Of a stretch of DNA of 7,717 nt, positions 1 to 4,771 are shown piece by piece; position 1 is the stretch's first letter; every line of letters starts with the position of its first letter. Source of the stretch: JAQVWU01 sp964628455 (GTDB lineage: Bacteria > Bacillota > Clostridia > Oscillospirales > CAG-272). Made by a program: the position numbers and the translations under genes. Below the pieces are notes generated by a model, which was given only the letters and a program-made list of their open reading frames with translations, ran no database searches and had not been told where the DNA came from. The stretch lies in the NCBI GenBank assembly GCA_964628455.1, contig CAZVPD010000168.1, positions 1 to 7,717 on the forward strand. The letters are read 5' to 3'.

Positions 1-483
1 AACGGTTTTCAGGCGCTGATCAAATCGGGTCTTCTTCCCTGCGGTAAAATTCTGAAGCAAATGACTCCCGACAGCCCGACGCTGACTTTTAACGGAATCA
101 AAAGGCACCAGTCTATGATGGTGACTACCAAAATCACTTCTGTCAGATCGCCCTGGTTAAGTCTGTGCGATCCGGGACAGCTGCATACAATCCCGGTCTC
201 CCACGGAGAAGGAAGATTTACGGCTCCCGACGAGTTGATCCTTTCACTCGAAGCAGAGGGCAGAATCACGACACAATACGTCAACGACAGCGGTATTCCG
301 ACCATGGATGTATACTATAATCCGAATTCATCCCGATATGCCATTGAAAGCATTATCAGTCCCGACGGACGCATCCTCGGGAAAATGGGTCACTCGGAAA
401 GAATAGGAACCGATGTCGCAAAAAACATTCCCGGCGATAAAGACCAGCGCTTATTTGAAGCTGGAGTTAAATTCTTTATGTAG
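1..483 (+). CDS. purL: Phosphoribosylformylglycinamidine synthase, C-terminal glutaminase end (partial)
   Basis: This is the last 160 codons of a gene that enters from the left edge, ending at TAG 481-483. PurL converts FGAR, glutamine and ATP to FGAM in cytosolic de novo purine synthesis. The visible part belongs to the class I glutamine amidotransferase domain. The first residues, NGFQALIKSGLLP, follow directly after the nucleophile-elbow cysteine expected in GxCNGFQ, so the catalytic Cys lies just outside the window. Further in are RHQS, SPWL and SHGEGRF, typical of PurL/PurQ. GKMGHSER near codons 128-134 supplies the catalytic His (codon 131) and Glu (codon 133). The fragment is the tail of either a long single-chain PurL or a separate PurQ subunit. 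The RHQS region and HSER ending resemble the clostridial single-chain form, which I favour. The gene is convergent with the next one and looks intact where visible. Confidence 0.9.
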   Translation, partial: NGFQALIKSGLLPCGKILKQMTPDSPTLTFNGIKRHQSMMVTTKITSVRSPWLSLCDPGQLHTIPVSHGEGRFTAPDELILSLEAEGRITTQYVNDSGIPTMDVYYNPNSSRYAIESIISPDGRILGKMGHSERIGTDVAKNIPGDKDQRLFEAGVKFFM

Positions 484-510
484 ACGGCCGAGTCATAAAA
501 ATAATATAAC

Positions 511-564
511 AAAAAAAATCTAGAGAAGAAAATAAAGTTTTTATTTCTTCTCTATTGATTTTTT
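511..564. terminator. Probable bidirectional intrinsic terminator between convergent genes
   Basis: TAGAGAAGAAA (521-531) pairs perfectly over 11 bp with TTTCTTCTCTA (544-554), with a 12-nt loop. A T-rich stretch follows (555-564) and an A-run precedes (511-518), which is a U-tract when read on the minus strand. The A-run and T-run can also pair, extending the stem past a 2-nt bulge. It sits between the stop of purL and the stop of the leftward URO-D gene, so it can end transcription from both sides. Confidence 0.8.
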
Positions 565-582
565 GATAGAATAAGTTATGAT
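555..582 (+). promoter_or_regulatory. Possible sigma-A promoter with no obvious gene
   Basis: TTGATT (555-560), a 16-bp spacer and TATGAT (577-582) make a plausible -35/-10 pair. A start near 589 would lie just ahead of a strong Shine-Dalgarno sequence at 602-613. No start codon with a worthwhile ORF follows. The AT-rich setting and overlap with the terminator tail make chance a real possibility. Confidence 0.3.
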
Positions 583-601
583 ATTAACAGAACACTGCAG
601 A

Positions 602-613
602 AAAGGAGGTGAT
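602..613 (+). promoter_or_regulatory. Orphan extended Shine-Dalgarno (or, on the minus strand, anti-SD mimic)
   Basis: AAAGGAGGTGAT matches the complement of the 16S rRNA 3' end over 12 bases, better than any other ribosome binding site in the window. Downstream there is no ATG, GTG or TTG at a usual distance. The only start nearby is a GTG inside the motif (609-611), giving six codons before TGA at 627-629. Read on the minus strand, it would place ATCACCTCCTTT, the anti-SD itself, in the 3' UTR of the leftward URO-D gene. It may be the relic of a lost gene start. Confidence 0.5.
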
Positions 614-633
614 ACCGCTTCGGGTCTGAATTT

Positions 634-1587
634 TCATTTTTTATAAAACCTGTATTTATCAACTGTGGCTATGGCTGTCTCTATGATATCAAGGGGTACC
701 TCCATATTCAGCTCCAGCGATAATCCGAATCCCCCTTCAGGCATATAAAACGCTTCGACACATTCGCGTATATGGTCCTCGATGTCCTTCCCGGATGCGA
801 AAGGAAACAACTGCCGGTCAAGGTCCAGATGAATCGGCATTTTGCCTTTGCATGTGCGCACAAGATTGTCAAGTCCGTTCGCCCGGTATTGCGGGTTCAG
901 CATATTGACTCCGGCTTTCTTAAGGTCTCCGATGATGTCAACAATACACCCGTCCGTATGCATATAAACCAGTTTCCCGTGCGAATGAACGATGTCGTAC
1001 ATCTTTTTGTAACAGGGATACATATACTTGCGCCATCTCGGAGCTCCCATTGCAAGACCGTTCTGCATACCCAGATCGTCTCCGAAACTCATATATTCTC
1101 CCGCACGGTCAACGACGGCGTTGATCTGATAACAGTTATATTCCAATACTTTATCAATCAGCATCTGAAGCTCTTCAGGTTCTTCTGCAAAATCCACCAT
1201 GGCTTCTTCAAATCCGCGCAGATCCAGCAGCCTCAGATACATGAAACCGTGAGGCAGCCGCCCATCACGATTCGGCGGGATTTGAAGGGTCCGGATATCT
1301 TCGCGTGTCTTAAGCGGGTGCCCGGTAACAATGGATTCCATGCCTTCCTCAATGTTTTCCCATTCGCAGCCCCACTCGTCTTTAAATTTGCCGGTATGAT
1401 ACGATGACGGCGTATATTTCGAGAGATCGTATCTGTCGGCAAGGTCACCGAAAAGCTGCGGAAATTTCCGAACAACATCCCTGAGTCCGTCTCCGTATTT
1501 TTTCCAGGCAGCCGGAAGAAGCCCCACCGAAACCGGTATTTCTTTGGGATAATTCCATGTCATCGCATCGTAAAAATAATTAGGCAT
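634..1587 (-). CDS. Uroporphyrinogen decarboxylase (URO-D) family protein, altered metal site
   Basis: The protein has 317 residues with no signal peptide or membrane segment, so it is cytosolic. The middle and C-terminal parts carry the URO-D/methyltransferase TIM-barrel pattern: SFGDDLGMQNG (167-177), the W-R-KYMYPCYKKMYDIVHSHGK stretch ending at 205, then YMHTDG (208-213) and the strand VNMLNPQ (227-233). In methyltransferases of this family (MtaA, MtbA, CmuA) the equivalent of HTDG is usually H-x-C and binds zinc. Here Asp212 replaces the Cys, and the usual third-ligand region reads LSLELNMEVP with Glu292 and no Cys. It is therefore unlikely to be true HemE, and a standard zinc thiolate methyltransferase is doubtful. 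A sugar- or corrinoid-linked role is only inferred from the neighbours. The start is ATG at 1587, with AGAGGAG five bases upstream. It is divergent from the solute-binding protein gene. Confidence 0.8.
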   Translation of the reverse strand: MPNYFYDAMTWNYPKEIPVSVGLLPAAWKKYGDGLRDVVRKFPQLFGDLADRYDLSKYTPSSYHTGKFKDEWGCEWENIEEGMESIVTGHPLKTREDIRTLQIPPNRDGRLPHGFMYLRLLDLRGFEEAMVDFAEEPEELQMLIDKVLEYNCYQINAVVDRAGEYMSFGDDLGMQNGLAMGAPRWRKYMYPCYKKMYDIVHSHGKLVYMHTDGCIVDIIGDLKKAGVNMLNPQYRANGLDNLVRTCKGKMPIHLDLDRQLFPFASGKDIEDHIRECVEAFYMPEGGFGLSLELNMEVPLDIIETAIATVDKYRFYKK

Positions 1588-1612
1588 ATGTTCTCCTCTG
1601 AGTTTAAATAAA

Positions 1613-1642
1613 TTGTTTTATTTTCATTTATCATATCATATT
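1613..1642 (+). promoter_or_regulatory. Weak candidate promoter for the solute-binding protein gene
   Basis: The 93-bp divergent region must also serve the rightward gene. The best placed pair is TTGTTT (1613-1618) with CATATT (1637-1642) at 18 bp, or TATCAT (1634-1639) at 15 bp. Both overlap the leftward promoter, so one regulator could control both directions. An alternative, TTGCCG (1641-1646) with TATCAA (1663-1668), would start only about 12 nt before the start codon. No choice is firm. Confidence 0.3.
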
Positions 1643-1658
1643 GCCGCATATTTATCAA
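1630..1658 (-). promoter_or_regulatory. Sigma-A promoter of the leftward URO-D gene
   Basis: On the minus strand, TTGATA (1658-1653), a 17-bp spacer and TATGAT (1635-1630) give 5/6 matches in both boxes at the ideal distance. Transcription would start near 1623, leaving a 5' UTR of about 35 nt with the ribosome binding site at its end. Confidence 0.7.
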
Positions 1659-1686
1659 TAACTATCAAATAAAATCAGGAGTGTTT

Positions 1687-3165
1687 ATGAAGAATATTTT
1701 TAGAAAAGCAGGATCTTTGCTGTTATGCTTGTTTTTACTGAATGTTTTTTTCTACGGCTGTTCGGATACTCAGGCGGAAAAGCAGCAGGATACCACGGCA
1801 ACCACCGCAGCTGAAACAATATCCGAGGAAACAACACAGCTTCAGCCCGAACTGCCTGAAGCGGATTATCAGGGTTACGAGTTTCATATACTGATGAAGG
1901 GACCCGATTACATCGAATGGGCTTCACAGGATATCGATGTCGAGGCGTCAAACGGTGAGGTTATCAATGACGCGGTTTTTAACCGGAATGCTTTTGTTGA
2001 AGAGGAATACAATATCACCGTAAACGGTATCCCCGGGGGAAGTGCTATGGCTCAGAACGTTAAGAAAAGTATTACCGCCGGGGATAACGCCTATGACTTT
2101 GTGACAGCCAATATGTATGACACGTCGACCATGGCGACGCAGGGCATGCTTACGGACTTATACGGCATTCCGATGCTCGATCTTGCCAAACCGTGGTGGG
2201 ACCAGCGCGCCAATTCGGATCTTTCCATCAATCACCGCCTGTATATGACGGTAGGCGATCTGCTGATCATGCCAAATGACGCCACATGGCTGGTCATCTT
2301 TAATAAAACCCTGATAAACGATTATAATCAGACGAACCCTTATCAGCTTGTACTGGAAGACAAATGGTATTACGACACGATGGTCGAAATGACGAAAGGC
2401 GTGACGACCGATCTTGACGGCAACGGAAAGCTGGATGAGTTTGATTTATACGGTCATATATCGCAATATGAAAACGCGCCGGGCTTTATTCTCGGATTCG
2501 GAGAAAAAGTGGTTTCAAAAGACGCCGATGATATGCCGTATCTTTCAATCAATAATGACCGTGCTCTCGGCTGCATGCAAAAAGTATTCGATTTCCTGCT
2601 CGACCGCGAATATTCGATTAATTTCCAGGAACTGACCGGCTACCCGCGTCCGTTTGAAATAACACAGCATATGTTTGAAGAAAACCGCGGCCTGTTTAAA
2701 ACGACCGCCATCCAGCTGGTTATCCGGATGCGCAATATGGAAACCGATTTCGGTATCGTTCCCATGCCGAAACTGGATTCAGCTCAGGAAACATATTATA
2801 ATTTTGTGCACCCCACAACATCATGTGTTTCTGTCCCGGTATCCGGAATCGATCTTGAGAGGACCGGTATAATCCTGGAAGCTCTTTCGGCAAAATCCCG
2901 CTATACCGTTCGCGAAGCATATTACGATATATCCCTCAACTATAAGTATCTCCGCGATGAGGAATCGATAAAAATGCTGGATATCATTCTGGAAACAAGA
3001 ATGTATGATATAAGCCAAATTTACAACTGGGGGGGTATCGGAAGTCTTTTCCATGAAATGATGGGACAGCGGACATCCGATTTTTCCTCACTTTACGCGA
3101 AGCGTGAAAAACAAGCCGAAAAAGCCATGCAAAAAACAGTCGATGCCTATCTTGCGGTAGGATGA
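1687..3165 (+). CDS. ABC transporter substrate-binding lipoprotein (carbohydrate type)
   Basis: The lipoprotein has 493 residues. A lipoprotein signal peptide runs from Lys2 and Arg6/Lys7 through a hydrophobic core (10-23) to Cys25 in FFYGC, so it is predicted to be anchored outside the cell membrane. A Thr/Glu/Gln-rich linker follows (about 26-58). The body has features of family 1 extracellular solute-binding proteins: SITAGDNAYDFV and LAKPWWDQ in the first lobe, IFNKTLIND, and the 12-residue loop DLDGNGKLDEFD (242-253). That loop fits an EF-hand-like calcium site (D242, D244, N246, D253). YNWGGIGSLFHEM lies near the C-terminus. I chose ATG 1687 over the in-frame GTG 1681 because the GTG overlaps the AGGAG ribosome binding site (1677-1681), which sits five bases before the ATG. 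It probably delivers an oligosaccharide or related solute, but no ATPase or permease is adjacent. The next gene follows after 34 bp, probably in the same operon. Confidence 0.85.
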   Translation: MKNIFRKAGSLLLCLFLLNVFFYGCSDTQAEKQQDTTATTAAETISEETTQLQPELPEADYQGYEFHILMKGPDYIEWASQDIDVEASNGEVINDAVFNRNAFVEEEYNITVNGIPGGSAMAQNVKKSITAGDNAYDFVTANMYDTSTMATQGMLTDLYGIPMLDLAKPWWDQRANSDLSINHRLYMTVGDLLIMPNDATWLVIFNKTLINDYNQTNPYQLVLEDKWYYDTMVEMTKGVTTDLDGNGKLDEFDLYGHISQYENAPGFILGFGEKVVSKDADDMPYLSINNDRALGCMQKVFDFLLDREYSINFQELTGYPRPFEITQHMFEENRGLFKTTAIQLVIRMRNMETDFGIVPMPKLDSAQETYYNFVHPTTSCVSVPVSGIDLERTGIILEALSAKSRYTVREAYYDISLNYKYLRDEESIKMLDIILETRMYDISQIYNWGGIGSLFHEMMGQRTSDFSSLYAKREKQAEKAMQKTVDAYLAVG

Positions 3166-3199
3166 TAGAGTCAGAAAATAAAAATTGCGGGGGATAAAC

Positions 3200-4297
3200 A
3201 TGACAAAAATAAAAAAAGCACCCGAAACAATGAGTGCGAAAGAGCGTGTAAGACGTACATTCGCACACGAAAAAACCGACCGGGTTACCATAGGATATGA
3301 AACGAACGGGGCGGTGCACGCACGCGTTGCGGCGGAACTCGGTATTCCGGACGGTAATTACGAACTTGTTATGCGCGCATTCGGTGTGGATTACCGCGGT
3401 GTAGGCGCTCCTTATACGGGCCCTCAGCTGCATGATGTCCCTCCGAACAGACAGGTAAACCAACTCGAAGGGGCTGTTATGCGCTGGATCACGCATGAAA
3501 CCGGCGGTTATTGGGATTTTTGCGACTTTCCGCTTATCGGAGCCGACGAAGAAGCTTTTGAAAAGTTTCCGATACCGAATCCCGATCATTTTGATTATGA
3601 CAAAGCACTCGATCATGCCAGGTCCGTAACCGATTACGCGGTTTATGTCGGAGGAGCGGGAACGCCGGATATCATCAATTCCAACGGCAGGATCATGGGG
3701 ATGGAGGACGTTCTGTGCCATTTGATAACGGGATACGAACCGGCCATGGATTTTATGCGCCGCCGTGCCGCGTATCAGCTTGCGGAATTGGAGCGTTTGA
3801 TAGACAAATGCCGCAATTACATCGATTTTGTCTGGCTCGGAGAGGATCTCGGAACCCAGTATACGCCTATGATCAGTCTGAAATTGTACCGAAGCGTCAT
3901 GAAACCGATTCACAGGCAATTTATTGACTTAGCCAATTCATACGGGCTGCCTACAATCATCCATACCTGCGGAAGTTCCAGCTGGGCTTACGAGGACTTT
4001 ATCGAAATGGGTGTTACGGCGGTAGATACGCTCCAGCCCGAGGCAGCAAATATGAATCCCCGTTACCTCAAACAAACCTTCGGTGACCGCCTTTGTTACC
4101 GCGGCTGTATTTCGACCGCCGGTCCCCTTGCTTACGGAACGACGCAGGATATTATTGACGATGTAAAAAATACGCTTGCAATTATGATGGAGGGCGGCGG
4201 TTATCATTTTGCGCCGACACACGCGATCCAGGACAACACACCGACTGAAAATGTTCTTGCCATGTACCAGGCAGCCCATGATTACGGGCGTTATTAA
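3200..4297 (+). CDS. URO-D family protein, probable methyltransferase-type
   Basis: The protein has 365 residues, cytosolic, about the family's usual length. The N-terminus shows MSAKERVRRTFAHEKTDRV, the standard opening of URO-D family methyltransferases. In the barrel are VWLGEDLGTQ, a strand ending in IIHTCGSS with His255 and Cys257, AVDTLQPEA, and a glycine-rich RGCIST stretch with Cys303. The last segment, PTHAIQDNTPTENV, has His341 where MtaA/MtbA-type enzymes carry the third zinc ligand Cys. A His-Cys-His metal site is my inference. It shares the fold with the divergent gene at 634-1587 but is clearly diverged, not a recent duplicate. The start is ATG 3200 after CGGGGGA; an in-frame TTG at 3185 lacks a ribosome binding site. 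Lying 34 bp after the binding protein, it probably acts on the imported compound or a derivative. Substrate and methyl acceptor are unknown. Confidence 0.82.
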   Translation: MTKIKKAPETMSAKERVRRTFAHEKTDRVTIGYETNGAVHARVAAELGIPDGNYELVMRAFGVDYRGVGAPYTGPQLHDVPPNRQVNQLEGAVMRWITHETGGYWDFCDFPLIGADEEAFEKFPIPNPDHFDYDKALDHARSVTDYAVYVGGAGTPDIINSNGRIMGMEDVLCHLITGYEPAMDFMRRRAAYQLAELERLIDKCRNYIDFVWLGEDLGTQYTPMISLKLYRSVMKPIHRQFIDLANSYGLPTIIHTCGSSSWAYEDFIEMGVTAVDTLQPEAANMNPRYLKQTFGDRLCYRGCISTAGPLAYGTTQDIIDDVKNTLAIMMEGGGYHFAPTHAIQDNTPTENVLAMYQAAHDYGRY

Positions 4298-4319
4298 ATT
4301 TTCGACTTGTATTCTGATT

Positions 4320-4340
4320 ATAAACGGTTTATTTTTATTG
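4320..4340 (+). terminator. Weak terminator-like hairpin after the URO-D gene
   Basis: ATAAA (4320-4324) and TTTAT (4328-4332) pair around a CGG loop, followed by a T-rich stretch. The stem is short and all A-T, so termination here would be inefficient. No better terminator is seen before the next promoter. Confidence 0.25.
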
Positions 4341-4357
4341 TTTACAAACGGTGTATT
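4322..4357 (+). repeat. Direct repeat AAACGGTNTATT next to the corA promoter
   Basis: Two copies of AAACGGTNTATT lie at 4322-4333 and 4346-4357, 24 bp apart. They differ only at the N position, and the second overlaps the -35 box. This spacing on one side of a promoter fits an operator pair, but the AT-rich setting could also give it by chance. Confidence 0.35.
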
Positions 4358-4384
4358 GACAATTATTTGTTTTGAGAATAAAAT
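4356..4384 (+). promoter_or_regulatory. Strong sigma-A promoter of the corA leader
   Basis: A perfect TTGACA (4356-4361), a 17-bp spacer and TAAAAT (4379-4384) form one of the best promoters in the window. Transcription should start near 4391. That gives the corA messenger a leader of about 380 nt, much longer than translation alone needs. Confidence 0.8.
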
Positions 4385-4454
4385 ATAAAAGAATTCCGTT
4401 TAAGTCGCGTCACAGGATAAACGGATCGAATTTCAAAATAACTGAGGTGATTGA

Positions 4455-4547
4455 ATGGACGTCGGAGGTAGTCGAAGTACGGATCCCGGGCGAAGTATCT
4501 TCGGTAATGTCTGCGTGGTGAATCCGATGTCCTTTCATCACGGATAA
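4455..4547 (+). CDS. Possible 30-codon leader peptide upstream of corA
   Basis: ATG 4455 is preceded by GAGGTG (4444-4449) at five bases, a good ribosome binding site, and opens 30 codons before TAA at 4545-4547. The peptide starts MDVGGSRSTDPGRS and ends NPMSFHHG, with no membrane segment. I do not recognise it. The two CGAAGTA repeats in the RNA correspond to its two Arg-Ser pairs. Its last codons lie in the 4514-4542 stem, and a strong hairpin follows 5 nt after the stop, so translation would reshape the leader, as in attenuation. It could equally be a chance ORF inside a riboswitch. Confidence 0.4.
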   Translation: MDVGGSRSTDPGRSIFGNVCVVNPMSFHHG

Positions 4548-4552
4548 TATAC

Positions 4553-4569
4553 CGGGAAAACTGTTCCCG
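4553..4569 (+). other. Strong hairpin in the corA leader
   Basis: CGGGAA (4553-4558) and TTCCCG (4564-4569) form a perfect 6-bp stem around AACTG. No T-run follows, so it is not a terminator. It lies just after the stop of the 30-codon ORF and before the 3' strand of the domain-closing stem. Confidence 0.6.
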
Positions 4570-4599
4570 TCATTTGTACATACGCTAACGCGAAGTTTG

Positions 4600-4630
4600 A
4601 CCGAACTTTTAAGTCGGTTTCTTTGTGTTT
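4600..4630 (+). terminator. Terminator-like hairpin in the corA leader, with a competing fold
   Basis: ACCG plus ACT (4600-4607, one bulged A) pairs with AGT plus CGGT (4612-4618), followed by a T-rich but interrupted tail to 4630. The competing hairpin AAGTT (4593-4597) with AACTT (4604-4608) uses the same bases, so the two cannot form together. That is the layout of a terminator/antiterminator switch. The weak T-tract limits confidence. Confidence 0.4.
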
Positions 4631-4666
4631 GTTCGCTGCCGTTTCTTTTTTGTAAGGAGAGTAAAA

Positions 4667-4705
4667 ATGCATTCCCTGTCTGAAACTAATATTGATATTT
4701 ATTAA
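4667..4705 (+). CDS. Possible 12-codon leader peptide upstream of corA
   Basis: ATG 4667 follows AAGGAGA (4654-4660) at a normal distance and encodes MHSLSETNIDIY before TAA 4703-4705. The ORF ends 13 nt before the hairpin that holds the corA ribosome binding site, so a ribosome on its last codons would stand right against that hairpin. Salmonella Mg2+ transporter genes mgtA and corA use leader peptides (MgtL, CorL). The parallel is positional only, and no sequence similarity is claimed. Confidence 0.4.
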   Translation: MHSLSETNIDIY

Positions 4706-4718
4706 TATTCATACGGTG

Positions 4719-4766
4719 CGGGCTTTTCAATAATCCTGTTCTGTATGGATCGTTGAAAGGAGCCTG
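4719..4766 (+). promoter_or_regulatory. Hairpin sequestering the corA ribosome binding site
   Basis: GGCTTTTCAA (4721-4730) pairs with TTGAAA (4753-4758) and AGCC (4761-4764). The two bulged bases GG (4759-4760) are the heart of the ribosome binding site AAAGGAG. A G-U and a C-G pair extend the base, and ATCC/GGAT (4733-4736/4747-4750) can pair in the loop. The fold would block initiation at ATG 4772, so translational control is likely. Confidence 0.6.
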
Positions 4767-4771
4767 AATGT

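Larger units (their letters stand above)
4391..4771 (+). promoter_or_regulatory. Long structured leader of corA, candidate cis-regulatory RNA
   Basis: No conventional gene lies here, but structure is dense. TCGCGT (4405-4410) can pair with ACGCGA (4588-4593), closing a 177-nt domain. Inside are CGAAG-TAT-CTTCG (4491-4503), a 9-bp stem 4514-4522/4534-4542 with one G-U pair, and CGGGAA-AACTG-TTCCCG (4553-4569). CGGAT occurs three times (4422, 4480, 4541) with one complement, ATCCG, at 4522-4526. After the domain come a terminator-like hairpin (4600-4618) and a hairpin that holds the corA ribosome binding site. The size and position resemble an M-box Mg2+ riboswitch, but I could not find its conserved GTTAGGTGAGG-type start. 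Two small ORFs in the leader offer a leader-peptide explanation instead. Confidence 0.5.

Noticed and set aside
602..613. Fragment of a 16S rRNA gene on the minus strand
   Set aside because: Only the anti-SD bases match. The flanking sequence does not continue into the conserved 16S 3' end.
772..1407. A 211-codon open frame on the plus strand
   Set aside because: It lies opposite the well supported leftward URO-D gene. It has no recognisable protein motif and no ribosome binding site.
3029..3035. Run of seven G in the solute-binding protein gene
   Set aside because: It encodes the family-typical Trp-Gly-Gly of YNWGGIGS in frame and the gene is intact. Phase variation has no further support.
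2984..3919. A 311-codon open frame on the minus strand across the solute-binding and URO-D genes
   Set aside because: It spans the antisense of two genes with clear family motifs and the junction between them. Its translation has no recognisable domain, so it is a shadow of the codon bias of the real genes.
4391..4640. Assignment of the corA leader to the M-box, ydaO, cobalamin or T-box families
   Set aside because: Size and gene context suit an M-box, and short stretches such as GTGAATCC recall others, but the diagnostic conserved blocks are not seen. I left the class open.
4688..4709. AATATT/AATATT inverted repeat in the corA leader
   Set aside because: The stem is all A-T with a 10-nt loop in an AT-rich stretch, too weak to support as a separate element.
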